Origin: G963666705 sp963666705
Lineage (GTDB): Bacteria > Pseudomonadota > Alphaproteobacteria > CADEGL01
DNA length: 64,000 bases
Direction: 5' to 3'
NCBI GenBank assembly: GCA_963666705.2
Contig: CAXXKO010000017.1
Location: forward strand, 1 to 64,000
Position 1 is the stretch's first letter. Every line of letters begins with the position of its first letter. Below are positions 1-12,794 of the stretch, one piece after another. The position numbers and the translations under genes were made by a program. Under the pieces are notes generated by a model. That model ran no database searches and had not been told where the DNA came from. It was given only the letters and a program-made list of their open reading frames with translations.

Positions 1-432
1 GCCGGCCGGGCGCGGCTTGCCATCCTGCCCCGGGCCAATGCCGAGCAGCTCGGCGGCTTCGTGCGGGCCGCCGTGACGCCGGGCGCGCGCCTGCTGACCG
101 ACGATTTCAAGGGCTATGCCGGGCTCGGCGCCGTCTACCGGCACCAGCCCACCGTCCAAGGCCAAGGCAAGAACGCCGAGACGCAGATGCCGATCATCCA
201 CGTCCTGTTCAGCAACCTCAAGACCTGGCTCAACGGCACCTACCATGGCGTCAGCGCCAAGCACTTGCCGCGCTATGGCCGGGAATGGGCCTATCGCTTC
301 AACCGCCGCCGGCGGATCGACGACCTCGGCGACTTCGTCCTGAGCCGCGCCATGGCCCGGCCAACCATCACATACCGCCAGTTGATCCACGGTCTGCAAC
401 CCAACGACGCGCTACCTGTATTAACCGGATAG
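1..432 (+). CDS. IS1595 (ISXO2-like) family transposase, C-terminal part
   Basis: The frame is open from base 1, so the gene starts outside the window. Visible are an LTDDFKGY block carrying one catalytic Asp and the C-terminal block NLKTWLNGTYHGVSAKHL followed by YRFNRRRR. These match the end of the ISXO2-like DDE domain of IS1595 transposases, which cut and paste their own element. The protein stops at a TAG at 430-432. I could not identify a terminal inverted repeat after it, so it is unclear whether the element is complete on the other side of the boundary. Family assignment is firm; activity is unknown. Confidence 0.8.
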   Translation, partial: AGRARLAILPRANAEQLGGFVRAAVTPGARLLTDDFKGYAGLGAVYRHQPTVQGQGKNAETQMPIIHVLFSNLKTWLNGTYHGVSAKHLPRYGREWAYRFNRRRRIDDLGDFVLSRAMARPTITYRQLIHGLQPNDALPVLTG

Positions 433-499
433 GGACGTTAGATTATTCTTGAATCTAGGCAGAGTGCCTGCTGATTTAGAAGAAACTGGTATCGGGCCC

Positions 500-1165
500 A
501 TGCGACGGACCGCGACCACTGTCATTACCACACTCGTGCTCGGCCTCGTCATTATCGGGCCGGCTTCGCGTGGCATGACCCAGGAGACGGCGGCATTCGA
601 GCGGCCCTCCGGCGCCCCGGCGGCCACGCGCCTCGAGGCCCGTGCCCTGGAGATGACAGGGGCGCCGGCGCTGAGGCGGGCGCATATGCTGGCGCGGGCC
701 GGGCGGCTGTGGCTCATGTCGGGCGAGGCGGCACGCGCTCTCGCGGCACAGACGGAGGGCCTGGTGTTGGCGCCGGACCATGTCGGCCTGCTCATCGACC
801 GGGGCGTCTCGCTCATCTTCCTGGGTCGGCATTGGGAGGCCCTCGACGACCTCTACCATGCCCTCGACCTCGAGCCGGGCAACATCGAGGCCCTGGTCTT
901 CCGCGCCGGGATCTATCGCGAGCTGGATGCGCTGGATCTGGCCGAGGACGACCTCGACCGGGTGCTCGAGATCGAACCCGGGCATGTGGACGCCCTATAC
1001 GAGCGCGGCGAGGTGCGTTTCGCGCACGGGGATATGGCGGGCGCGCGCGCCGACTGGATGCGCGTTGTCGGCTTCGCGCCCGGCGCACCCACCGCGGGTG
1101 CGGCGCGGGCACGGCTCGACGAGTTCGATGATGGCGCGCGAATGGCCGGTCAAGTGGTGGAATGA
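500..1165 (+). CDS. Exported tetratricopeptide-repeat protein
   Basis: The 221-residue product begins MRRTATTVITTLVLGLVIIG, a basic then hydrophobic stretch that looks like a signal peptide or membrane anchor, so a periplasmic location is inferred. The rest (about residues 55-215) consists of TPR-type helix pairs with the usual Ala/Gly/Tyr/Pro spacing, for example LYHALDLEPGNIEALVFRAG and LYERGEVRFAHGDMAGA. TPR units bind partner proteins; no catalytic motif is present. I chose ATG at 500 because the in-frame TTG at 449 would put 17 polar residues before the signal sequence. It converges with the glutathione transferase gene 15 bp downstream. The partner is unknown. Confidence 0.75.
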   Translation: MRRTATTVITTLVLGLVIIGPASRGMTQETAAFERPSGAPAATRLEARALEMTGAPALRRAHMLARAGRLWLMSGEAARALAAQTEGLVLAPDHVGLLIDRGVSLIFLGRHWEALDDLYHALDLEPGNIEALVFRAGIYRELDALDLAEDDLDRVLEIEPGHVDALYERGEVRFAHGDMAGARADWMRVVGFAPGAPTAGAARARLDEFDDGARMAGQVVE

Positions 1166-1180
1166 GGCCGAAGAGTCCGC

Positions 1181-1849
1181 TCAAAAATCCAGATCGGCGT
1201 AATGCTTGGGCGGCGGCGAGCCCGGAATGTGGTCGGCCAGAAGAGGTCGGAAGCTCGGCCGCGACTTGATGCGGGCATACCACTCCCTGGCACCCTCATG
1301 CTGGTCCCAGGGCACGTCGTCGAGATAGTCGAGGCAGGAGAGGTGCGCCGCCGCGGCGATGTCGGCGAGCGAGAAATCGTTTCCCGCGAGCCAGGTGCGG
1401 CGCTCGGCCAGCCAGCCGATGTAATCCAGATGGGTATGGATATTGCGAAGCCCGGCCCGAATCGCCGTCGCATCGGGCTCGCCTCGCCCCAGGAAGCGCT
1501 TGAGGACTTTCTCGCCGAGAACGTTCGAGGTGACTTCGGACTCGAACTTGGTGTCGAACCAGGCGACCAGACGCCTGGTCTCGGCACGCTCGGCCGGCAT
1601 CCCGCCAATGAGCCGGCGCGTCGGATAGACTTCCTCCAGGAATTCGCAGATGGCGCCCGAATCGGCTACGACCTCGCCATTCTCCTCGACCAGAACCGGG
1701 ACCGTGCCCGCGGGGTTGAGGGCCAGGAACTCGGGCCTGCGATCCCATACCTTCTCGACCTTGAGGGAGAAGTCGAGGCCCTTTTCCTTGAGCGCCACCC
1801 GGACCTTGCGCGAGGAGGGCGAGAGCCAGAGGTGATAGAGCGTGCGCAT
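1181..1849 (-). CDS. Glutathione S-transferase family protein
   Basis: A 222-residue protein of usual GST size. The N-terminal thioredoxin-like domain (about 1-80) begins MRTLYHLWLSPSSRKVRVAL, with Ser residues where the activating Ser/Cys lies, then NPAGTVPVLVEENGEVVADS, containing the cis-Pro and the glutathione-binding (E/D)S motif. The all-helical C-terminal domain includes NDFSLADIAAAAHLSCLDYL, matching the conserved N-capping box. It probably conjugates or reduces an electrophile with glutathione in the cytoplasm; the substrate cannot be read from sequence. The start at 1849 gives the canonical beginning, and the upstream extension of the reading frame is not GST-like. The gene stands alone downstream of gltB on the same strand, 89 bp away. 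Confidence 0.88.
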   Translation of the reverse strand: MRTLYHLWLSPSSRKVRVALKEKGLDFSLKVEKVWDRRPEFLALNPAGTVPVLVEENGEVVADSGAICEFLEEVYPTRRLIGGMPAERAETRRLVAWFDTKFESEVTSNVLGEKVLKRFLGRGEPDATAIRAGLRNIHTHLDYIGWLAERRTWLAGNDFSLADIAAAAHLSCLDYLDDVPWDQHEGAREWYARIKSRPSFRPLLADHIPGSPPPKHYADLDF

Positions 1850-1938
1850 GGCCGGTGAGTTTAGCGCAAGGCCCCGCCGCGAAACAGGCACGATCGCGGG
1901 TATCGGGCAGAAGACGGGACGGGGAGGCCGAGCGCGAC

Positions 1939-6489
<4,551 letters not shown>

Positions 6490-6496
6490 CGGTCCC

Positions 6497-7939
6497 TCAC
6501 GACGCCAGGGCCAGGCCCTGCGCGGCGCTGGCCTCGATGTATCGATGAATTTGCGCCGCCGCGTCACGGCCGTCGCGGATGGCCCAGACCACGAGGGAGG
6601 CGCCGCGCACGATATCGCCGGCGGCGAACACGCCGTCCATGCTGGTCATCATAGTCTCGCGATCGATCCTCAAGGTCCCCTGGCGGGTGACCTCGAGGCC
6701 GGGTGCAGCGAACATGCGCGGGAGATCCTCGGCATCGAAGCCAAGGGCCTCGACGACGAGATCGGCCGCCAGGGTAAAACTGGAGCCCGGGATGGGCTCG
6801 GGCACCTGGCGGCCGGACGCATCGGGCACGCCGAGATGGGTCCGAAGCGCGCGCACGCCGGCAACGGCCCGATCGCCGACGAGCGCCTCCGGCACACCGA
6901 GCCATATGAATTCCACACCCTCTTCCTCCGCGTGCGCGACCTCGCGCATGGAGCCGGGCATGTTCGGCCTGTCGCGCCGGTAGAGGCACTGTACGGTCTC
7001 GGCACCCTGGCGCACGGCCGTGCGCACGCAATCCATGGCCGTGTCGCCGCCACCGATTACCACCACGCGCTTGCCGCGGGCGTCGAGCCGGCCACCGTCG
7101 AACTCGGGCACCGCATCGCCGAGGCCTTTGCGGTTCGACGCCGTGAGGTAGGTCATGGCGGGGATCACGCCCTCGAGCCCCGCGCCCGGAACGCCGAGCG
7201 CGTGCGCATCATAGACCCCGGTGGCGATGAGGACGGCGTCGTGCCGGTCCCGCAGCTCCTCGATCCCCGCGTCGCGGCCGACTTCAAAATCCGAGTGAAA
7301 CACGATGCCCGACTCCGCCAGCAGCCGGATGCGGCGCTCGACGACGCTCTTCTCGAGCTTGAAGTTGGGGATTCCGTATACTAGGAGGCCGCCAATGCGG
7401 TCGTAACGGTCGTAAACATGGGCGGCGTAGCCCAAGCGGCGCACCTCCTCGGCCGCGGCGAGGCCGGCGGGGCCGCCGCCGATGACGCCGACCGAGCCTC
7501 CGGCCTCGCGCTGGGGCCGTGGTCCCTCGACCCAGCCCCGTTCCCAGGCCATCTCGGTGATGTACTTCTCGATCGCGCCGATTGCGACGGTGCCGTGGCC
7601 CGCGCGCTCGATCACGCAGTTGCCCTCGCAGAGCCGGTCCTGGGGACAGATGCGGCCGCAGATCTCGGGCATGTTGTTGGTTGCCGAGGCGAGTGCGTAG
7701 GCTTCCTCGAGGCGCCCCTCGGCGACGAGCTTGAGCCAGTCCGGGATGTTGTTGTGAAGCGGGCAATGGATCTGGCAGAAAGGGACGCCACATTGGGAGC
7801 AGCGCCCGGCCTGGCCGGCACCAGCCTCGGCGCCGTATTCTCCGAAGATCTCCCGGAAATCCCGACCGCGATCGGCGCTCGCGCGCTTCGGCGGCATGGC
7901 CAGGCCCAGGCTAACGAATTTCAACATCTCGTCAGGCAT
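6497..7939 (-). CDS. gltD: Glutamate synthase (NADPH) small subunit
   Basis: The beta subunit of GOGAT takes electrons from NADPH through FAD to the Fe-S clusters and to the FMN of GltB. The 480-residue product has the N-terminal Cys-rich 4Fe-4S region (CSQCGVPFCQIHCPLHNNIP and CGRICPQDRLCEGNC), a first dinucleotide fold for FAD (GVIGGGPAGLAAAEE) and a second for NADPH (VVVIGGGDTAMDC). The closing motif SMDGVFAAGDIVRGASLVVW binds FAD in this family. The ATG at 7939 is preferred over the TTG at 7954. The small subunit comes first in the operon, and an AT-rich promoter-like segment with a palindrome lies about 90 bp upstream. Confidence 0.96.
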   Translation of the reverse strand: MPDEMLKFVSLGLAMPPKRASADRGRDFREIFGEYGAEAGAGQAGRCSQCGVPFCQIHCPLHNNIPDWLKLVAEGRLEEAYALASATNNMPEICGRICPQDRLCEGNCVIERAGHGTVAIGAIEKYITEMAWERGWVEGPRPQREAGGSVGVIGGGPAGLAAAEEVRRLGYAAHVYDRYDRIGGLLVYGIPNFKLEKSVVERRIRLLAESGIVFHSDFEVGRDAGIEELRDRHDAVLIATGVYDAHALGVPGAGLEGVIPAMTYLTASNRKGLGDAVPEFDGGRLDARGKRVVVIGGGDTAMDCVRTAVRQGAETVQCLYRRDRPNMPGSMREVAHAEEEGVEFIWLGVPEALVGDRAVAGVRALRTHLGVPDASGRQVPEPIPGSSFTLAADLVVEALGFDAEDLPRMFAAPGLEVTRQGTLRIDRETMMTSMDGVFAAGDIVRGASLVVWAIRDGRDAAAQIHRYIEASAAQGLALAS

Positions 7940-8023
7940 GCCCGCACACTCCAACTCAACACAAGTCGTGGCGAGCGCCAGTTCTTAGCGCGATTGCGAG
8001 GGCCGAGGCGAGTCGATTCCGAC

Positions 8024-8043
8024 ATTTATATCAGTATTACTGA
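8024..8043 (-). promoter_or_regulatory. Putative gltD-gltB promoter with adjacent palindromic operator
   Basis: In the 283-bp divergent gap between gltD and uppP, the minus strand carries TATAAAT (8024-8030), a good -10 element, directly next to the perfect 13-bp palindrome TCAGTATTACTGA (8031-8043). The segment is strikingly AT-rich for this chromosome. No clean -35 is visible, as expected for an activator-dependent promoter. The palindrome is a candidate binding site for a regulator of glutamate synthase. The call rests on position and symmetry only. Confidence 0.45.
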
Positions 8044-8222
8044 CTAAATTGACATGGCCCGCATTGTGGCCTCCAATCAAATCTGGCGAGATTCATTTGG
8101 AAGCGGTGAGAAGTCCCAATTTGGTATTATTCCTTTGCGGGACCGCCCCAGGATCGCCGATATCCGTTTGGACCCTGGCCACACCGGTGATATAAGCGGC
8201 AAAACAGAGGCGGGGGGCCGGT

Positions 8223-9035
8223 TTGACGCTGATACAGATCGCGATTCTGGCAATTGTCCAGGGCCTGACGGAATACTTGCCGATCAGCTCCTGGGGCCAC
8301 CTCATCCTGCTGCAGAAGGCCGGCGGCTGGCCCGACTACGGCCTCGTCATCGAAGTCGCGGTCCATGTCGGCAGTCTGGGCGCCGTCGTGGTGTACTTCT
8401 GGCGCGATATCTGGTCGATCCTCGTCGGCCTGGCCCAGCTGCTGCGTGGCCACCGCGACCCGGGCGCGAAGCTGGTGCTCAACCTCATCGTCGCCACTAT
8501 CCCGGCCGTCATCGTGGGCTTTCTCGTCAAGGACGAGTTGGGGCCGGAGCTGCGCTCGGTCGTCGTCATCGGCTGGGCGACGCTCATTGGCGGCATCATC
8601 CTCTATATCGGCGACCGGCTGGGCATGACCGTCCGGCGTGTCGAGCACATGGGCTGGGGAAGCGCGCTCGTGATCGGCGTAGCCCAGGTATTCGCCCTCA
8701 TCCCCGGCGCGAGCCGCAGTGGCGTGACCATGACGGCGGCGCGAATGCTGGGCTTCGAGCGGTCCGACACGGCGCGCTTCTCATTCCTGATGTCGATCCC
8801 AGTGATCGTGGGGGCGGGTCTGCTGGCCGGCCTCGATCTGTACAAGGCCGGGGATATGCAGCTTTCCGCCGTGGCCATCGTGGCGGCCGGCCTCTCCTTC
8901 GTGGCGGCACTTCTCGCCATCACCCTCATGATGCGCTGGCTGCGCAACTCGCGCTTCACGCCTTTCGTGATTTACCGCCTGCTGTTGGGCGGCGGGCTGC
9001 TCTACATGGTTTATTTCCAGCCCGGCCTGATCTGA
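8223..9035 (+). CDS. uppP: Undecaprenyl-diphosphatase UppP (BacA)
   Basis: An integral inner-membrane phosphatase that converts undecaprenyl pyrophosphate to the monophosphate lipid carrier for peptidoglycan and LPS; extra copies confer bacitracin resistance in the family. The 270-residue hydrophobic protein has the two signature loops: GLTEYLPISSWGHLIL near the N-terminus (Glu17 and His26 catalytic in the family) and PGASRSG in the middle, with about seven membrane spans. Trp24 occupies a place usually taken by a small residue (SSSGH or SSTGH). The TTG start at 8223 gives the normal N-terminus. It converges with the next gene, leaving 7 bp. Confidence 0.93.
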   Translation: MTLIQIAILAIVQGLTEYLPISSWGHLILLQKAGGWPDYGLVIEVAVHVGSLGAVVVYFWRDIWSILVGLAQLLRGHRDPGAKLVLNLIVATIPAVIVGFLVKDELGPELRSVVVIGWATLIGGIILYIGDRLGMTVRRVEHMGWGSALVIGVAQVFALIPGASRSGVTMTAARMLGFERSDTARFSFLMSIPVIVGAGLLAGLDLYKAGDMQLSAVAIVAAGLSFVAALLAITLMMRWLRNSRFTPFVIYRLLLGGGLLYMVYFQPGLI

Positions 9036-9042
9036 CGAGCGG

Positions 9043-10053
9043 TCACACGGCGCGCTGGCGGCTCCAGCGGCCGTGGCGGCGGAAGCGGTCGAGGTAGCGC
9101 GGCACCACGGCCTCGGCGGCCATGGGCTCGATCCCGAGGTCGGCCAGGGTCAGGGCGCCTTCGGAAACCACGCTGTCGCGCTTCAGGAGGTCGACCTGAT
9201 CGCGGGTCAGGGGTGGGACGGGCAGCAGCTCGAGGAAAGCCGCCTGCAAACGCGCGACCCAGAACGGCAGCGGCACGATAAGCCGCTTACGCCCGATCTC
9301 GGCCAGCGCCAGCTCGAAAATTTCCTTGAATGTGTAACACCGCGGGCCGCCCAACTCGTAAATCGCACCCCGAGCTCCTCCATCGGCGAGCAGCCGCATC
9401 GCCGCCTCGGCCACGTCGCCCACATAGACCGGCTGGAAGCGCGTGCCACCAGTGCCGTAAAGGTCGAGCCGCGGCGGCGCCGTCAAACCGGTGAATTCGA
9501 CCCGCGGCAAGACGCCGTAAAGCGGCAGCACCGGCATCACCCGGGCGAGTGCCGCGAAGCGGTTGAAGAAATCGTCTTCGGGCCCGAAGACCACACTCGG
9601 GCGCAGGATCGCCGCACCGGGAAAGGCCTCCAAGACGGCCGCTTCACCTGCCGCCTTGGAGCGGGCGTAGACCGCGGGCGCGCTTGGGTCGGCGCCGAGG
9701 GCGGAGAGGTGAACCATGCGCCCGGCCCCGACGGCGGCCGCCGCCCGGGCCACCCGCTCGGCCCCGTCGACATGGATCGCCTCGAAGCTGTTGCGGCGCC
9801 TCTCATAGAGGATACCGACCAGATTGACGACGGCGTCGGCCCCCTCGGCCGCCGCCGCCACGAGCGCGTGGTCGCGGATGTCGGCGCGCACGGGCACGAT
9901 CTGGCCGGCGTCGCCCATGGTCTTGAGATAGTCGGCGCCGCCGGGATGGCGGACCGCGACCCGTACGACCGCGCCGGACTTGGCCAGCTTGCGGACCAGG
10001 TGGCGCCCGATAAAGCCCGAGCCCCCGAATACCGTTACCCGGCGTATGTCCAT
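9043..10053 (-). CDS. NDUFA9-like NAD(P)-binding oxidoreductase (complex I-associated, extended SDR)
   Basis: The 336-residue protein starts MDIRRVTVFGGSGFIGRHLV, a Rossmann GxxGxxG motif near the N-terminus as in atypical extended SDRs. Its continuation (NLVGILYERRRNSFEAIHVD, then VVFGPEDDFFNRFAALARV) is characteristic of the NDUFA9/39-kDa complex I subunit family. These proteins bind NAD(P)H tightly and stabilise complex I in mitochondria; the bacterial role is less clear. A classical catalytic YxxxK is not obvious, only YARSKAAGE, which may serve. The start at 10053 was chosen because the Rossmann strand begins there; the longer frame runs into the tRNA-Leu region. Confidence 0.83.
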   Translation of the reverse strand: MDIRRVTVFGGSGFIGRHLVRKLAKSGAVVRVAVRHPGGADYLKTMGDAGQIVPVRADIRDHALVAAAAEGADAVVNLVGILYERRRNSFEAIHVDGAERVARAAAAVGAGRMVHLSALGADPSAPAVYARSKAAGEAAVLEAFPGAAILRPSVVFGPEDDFFNRFAALARVMPVLPLYGVLPRVEFTGLTAPPRLDLYGTGGTRFQPVYVGDVAEAAMRLLADGGARGAIYELGGPRCYTFKEIFELALAEIGRKRLIVPLPFWVARLQAAFLELLPVPPLTRDQVDLLKRDSVVSEGALTLADLGIEPMAAEAVVPRYLDRFRRHGRWSRQRAV

Positions 10054-10153
10054 GATGCCCTTTCCCCCGGCCGGACAGCCTTCGCCCGACCGCCGCCCGC
10101 ATTCCCGCGCCCTATATAATATGATGACCGGGGCCGTGCATCCGAAATCCCCG

Positions 10154-10182
10154 TTGACACGGCGTGCCGGGAACGGTAGGCG
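10154..10182 (+). promoter_or_regulatory. Putative sigma-70 promoter of tRNA-Leu
   Basis: A perfect TTGACA -35 (10154-10159) is followed after 17 bp by TAGGCG (10177-10182), a weak -10. Predicted transcription would start about 10 bp before the mature tRNA 5' end, which fits a tRNA gene. The weak -10 lowers confidence. Confidence 0.4.
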
Positions 10183-10198
10183 ATGAGGACGAGCCCAT

Positions 10199-10285
10199 GC
10201 CCAGGTGGCGGAATTGGTAGACGCGCAGGCTTCAGGTGTCTGTGGGCGCAAGCCCGTGGAAGTTCGAGTCTTCTCCTGGGCACCA
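10199..10285 (+). tRNA. tRNA-Leu (anticodon CAG)
   Basis: The acceptor stem GCCCAGG (10199-10205) pairs with CCTGGGC (10275-10281), followed by discriminator A and an encoded CCA. The D-arm GGCGGAATTGGTAGACGC is typical of leucine tRNAs. The anticodon stem-loop CAGGC-TTCAGGT-GTCTG gives anticodon CAG, and a long class II variable arm (GGGCGCAAGCCC) precedes the T-arm GTTCGAGTC. All parts are intact at 87 nt. A reading frame at 10236-10943 overlaps it only because RNase D lies downstream. Confidence 0.97.
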
Positions 10286-10331
10286 TTTTCTGGTCGGCCG
10301 CCGCATGGCGCGGTGGGGCGGGCCGTGTGAC

Positions 10332-10943
10332 GTGACCATCAAGCTTCATCACGGCGACCTTCCAGCGGACCTCGACCTCGGCGAGTCGGTCGCCGTCGAC
10401 ACGGAAACCATGGGCCTCGCCCCCAGGCGGGACCGGCTCTGCCTGATCCAGCTCTCGGCCGGGGACGGCAACGCCCATCTGGTCCAGTTCGGTCGCGGCG
10501 ATTACGAGGCACCGCGCCTGAAAGCGCTCCTGGTGGACCAATCGGTCACTAAGCTGTTCCACTACGCGCGCTTCGACCTGGCCATGATCGAGCACCATCT
10601 CGGCGTCACCTGCCAGCCGGTCTACTGCACCAAGGTCGCATCGCGGCTGATCCGCACCTACACCGACCGACACGGCCTCAAGGATCTGTGCAGAGAGATC
10701 CTCGGCATCGAGCTGTCCAAGCAGCAGCAGTCGTCCGATTGGGGCGCTGCCAAGCTCACGAAACAACAGCTCGCATACGCCGCGTCCGACGTTCTTCACC
10801 TCCACGCCCTGAAGGTGCGGCTCGACGAGATGCTGGCGCGCGAGAGGCGGGAGGCTCTGGCGGCCGCCTGCTTCGGATTCCTTCCCCACCGAGCGCGGCT
10901 CGACCTCGAAGGGTGGGCCGGCGAGGATATCTTCGCCCATTGA
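10332..10943 (+). CDS. rnd: Ribonuclease D-like 3'-5' exonuclease (short form, no HRDC)
   Basis: A DEDD-superfamily exonuclease of about 203 residues, probably trimming tRNA or other RNA 3' ends. The three Exo motifs are present: DTETMGL (Exo I, DxE), HYARFDLAMI (Exo II, Asp) and YAASDVLHL (Exo III, YxxxD). It lacks the HRDC domains of E. coli RNase D, as do the short alphaproteobacterial homologues. The GTG at 10332 gives the usual N-terminus VTIKLHHGDLPADLDLG; an in-frame ATG at 10305 is an alternative. It lies just downstream of tRNA-Leu and upstream of kpsF, a neighbourhood common in alphaproteobacteria. Confidence 0.86.
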   Translation: MTIKLHHGDLPADLDLGESVAVDTETMGLAPRRDRLCLIQLSAGDGNAHLVQFGRGDYEAPRLKALLVDQSVTKLFHYARFDLAMIEHHLGVTCQPVYCTKVASRLIRTYTDRHGLKDLCREILGIELSKQQQSSDWGAAKLTKQQLAYAASDVLHLHALKVRLDEMLARERREALAAACFGFLPHRARLDLEGWAGEDIFAH

Positions 10944-11097
10944 CGCCGGGAGAGGGGCGCCGGCCGCCCCGGGCCTGCACCCGGAATTGACGCCTGGCGG
11001 GCCGGGGCGCATACTCGGCTGTGGCGCTAAGATGCGGATTTTATTGCGGAACGACCGTTGTCGACGAGCGTCGATCCGACGCCAAGGAGTTGCACGC

Positions 11098-11115
11098 ATG
11101 AAGGCTGGCGCATGA
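11098..11115 (+). other. Five-codon mini-ORF overlapping the kpsF start
   Basis: A strong AAGGAG sits about 7 bp before the ATG at 11098. That ATG opens a frame of only five codons (MKAGA), whose TGA overlaps the kpsF ATG as ATGA at 11112. This arrangement could load ribosomes that reinitiate at kpsF, which has a poorer ribosome binding site of its own. It could also mark a one-base change in the start region. Observed in sequence; the role is inferred. Confidence 0.35.
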
Positions 11116-12092
11116 TCGCCAATTCCGAGCCCCAGCCGGAGGACGCCGATCTGGCCTCGGCCAGGCGCGCGCTCAGGCTCGAGGCCGACGGCATCTCGAA
11201 ACTCGCCGAGGCCCTCGACTCGACTTTCAAGCGGGCGCTCGACCTGATCGCCGGGATCGCGGGGCGAGCGGTGGTCACCGGCATGGGCAAGAGCGGTCAC
11301 GTGGCGCGCAAGATCGCGGCCACGCTCTCGTCGGTCGGCACCCCCGCACTCTATGTCCACCCGGCGGAGGCGAGCCACGGCGATCTCGGAATGATCGCCG
11401 AAGGTGACGCCATCGTAGCGCTCTCGAATTCGGGTGAGACGCCGGAGCTATCCGACATTCTTGCCTACGCCAAGCGCCACGCCATCCCGCTCATCGCCAT
11501 CACGTCCAAACCCGGAAGCACGCTCGCGGAGGCCGCCGACGCGGCCCTCATACTGCCGCCCAGTCCCGAGGCCTGTCCGCTCGGCCTCGCGCCCATGACC
11601 TCGACGACCATGATGTTGGCGCTCGGCGACGCCCTTGCCGTGGCGCTGCTCGAGCGCAAGGGCTTCTCCACGGACGATTTCCAGGTTCTCCACCCCGGCG
11701 GCAAGCTCGGCAAGATGCTCCTGAGGGTGAAGGATATCATGCACGACGGCGAGGAGCTGCCGCTGGCCGGGCCGGACGCGAGCCTCGCGGATTCGATTCT
11801 GACCATGACGGCCAAGCGCTTCGGCTGCGTCGGCATCGTCGATGACGGCGGGCGCCTCATGGGCGTAATCACGGACGGCGACCTGCGCCGGCACATGGGC
11901 CCCGGTCTGCTCGGCTACGCGGCGGCGCAAGTCATGACCGATCGACCCGCCACCATCCGCCCGCAGGCACTGGTGTCGGAGGCACTCGGCCTCATGAACG
12001 CGCGCAAGATCACCAACCTGTTCGTCGTCGACGACCGGTTTCCGGTCGGCATACTGCATATCCACGACTGCCTGCACGCGGGCGTCGCCTAG
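11112..12092 (+). CDS. kpsF: D-arabinose 5-phosphate isomerase (KpsF/GutQ family)
   Basis: Converts ribulose 5-phosphate to arabinose 5-phosphate, the first committed step of Kdo synthesis for LPS. The 326-residue product has an N-terminal SIS domain (VVTGMGKSGHVARKIAATLS, then SNSGETPEL and the family marker HPGGKLGKML) and two C-terminal CBS domains (about 205-320, with VKDIMHDGEELPL and ITDGDLRRHMGPG). Length and order match the family exactly. The ATG at 11112 is chosen; a TTG at 11058 is in frame but adds an atypical tail. The gene is followed by lptC after 3 bp, and kdsB lies 9 kb away, so the window holds two Kdo enzymes. Confidence 0.94.
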   Translation: MIANSEPQPEDADLASARRALRLEADGISKLAEALDSTFKRALDLIAGIAGRAVVTGMGKSGHVARKIAATLSSVGTPALYVHPAEASHGDLGMIAEGDAIVALSNSGETPELSDILAYAKRHAIPLIAITSKPGSTLAEAADAALILPPSPEACPLGLAPMTSTTMMLALGDALAVALLERKGFSTDDFQVLHPGGKLGKMLLRVKDIMHDGEELPLAGPDASLADSILTMTAKRFGCVGIVDDGGRLMGVITDGDLRRHMGPGLLGYAAAQVMTDRPATIRPQALVSEALGLMNARKITNLFVVDDRFPVGILHIHDCLHAGVA

Positions 12093-12095
12093 CCG

Positions 12096-12794
12096 ATGCA
12101 GACCGAGCCGGCACCCTACTCCCAAGGCCAGTCCGCTGGGCGGCGGGCGACCGCCGGCCTCCGCGCCGGCGAGCCACCGCAGCGCCGCCGCGTCTACCCG
12201 CGCTATGGGAGCCTCGTGGCGCTGCTCAAGCTCCTGCTGCCGAGCATCGCGGCCGTGCTCGTCATCCTGGTCGCCATCTGGCCGCAGATCCAGCCGCGCA
12301 CGGCCAGCCTGCCGCTCGCCGCCATCAGCATCAGCCAGGAGGAGCTCGACAACCTGGCCATGATCAACGCGCGCTATATCGGCCTCGACCAGGGCAGCCG
12401 GCCCTATACGGTCACGGCCGATATGGCGACCCAGGTCGGCCCCAAGAGCGGCCTCATCCAGCTTCAGTCCCCCAAGGCCGATATCACGCTGGAGAACGGC
12501 ACCTGGATCGCGCTCACGGCCGAGTCTGGCGACTACCGCAAGGACGAGCAGACCATCGAGCTCGAGGGCGACGTCAACCTGTTCCACGACGCCGGGTACG
12601 AGTTCCACTCCGAATCGGCCTTCGTCGACCTGGCGGCGGGCAGCGCCTTCGGGTTCGAGCCGGTGGCCGGGCAGGGCCCGTTCGGGACCGTGACGAGCAT
12701 CGGTTTCCAAGTCCTCGACAAGGGCGAGAGGATCGTCTTTACCGGCCCGGCCCGGCTCGTCCTCTATCGCGATTCGCGCGGCAACGGGGAATGA
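12096..12794 (+). CDS. lptC: LPS export protein LptC
   Basis: A bitopic inner-membrane protein that passes LPS from the LptBFG transporter to LptA. In the 232-residue product a single membrane helix (about 42-63, LLKLLLPSIAAVLVILVAIW) follows a polar cytoplasmic N-terminus. The periplasmic beta-jellyroll part then shows the alternating hydrophobic strand pattern of this family (SGDYRKDEQTIELEGDVNLF). LptC is poorly conserved, so the call also leans on position between kpsF and lptA. Its last codons overlap the lptA ATG by 4 bp (ATGA). Confidence 0.88.
   Translation: MQTEPAPYSQGQSAGRRATAGLRAGEPPQRRRVYPRYGSLVALLKLLLPSIAAVLVILVAIWPQIQPRTASLPLAAISISQEELDNLAMINARYIGLDQGSRPYTVTADMATQVGPKSGLIQLQSPKADITLENGTWIALTAESGDYRKDEQTIELEGDVNLFHDAGYEFHSESAFVDLAAGSAFGFEPVAGQGPFGTVTSIGFQVLDKGERIVFTGPARLVLYRDSRGNGE

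Noticed and set aside
10199..10285. tRNA-Leu as a genomic-island attachment site
   Set aside because: No integrase gene and no repeated tRNA 3' end nearby; flanking genes are core genes in conserved order.
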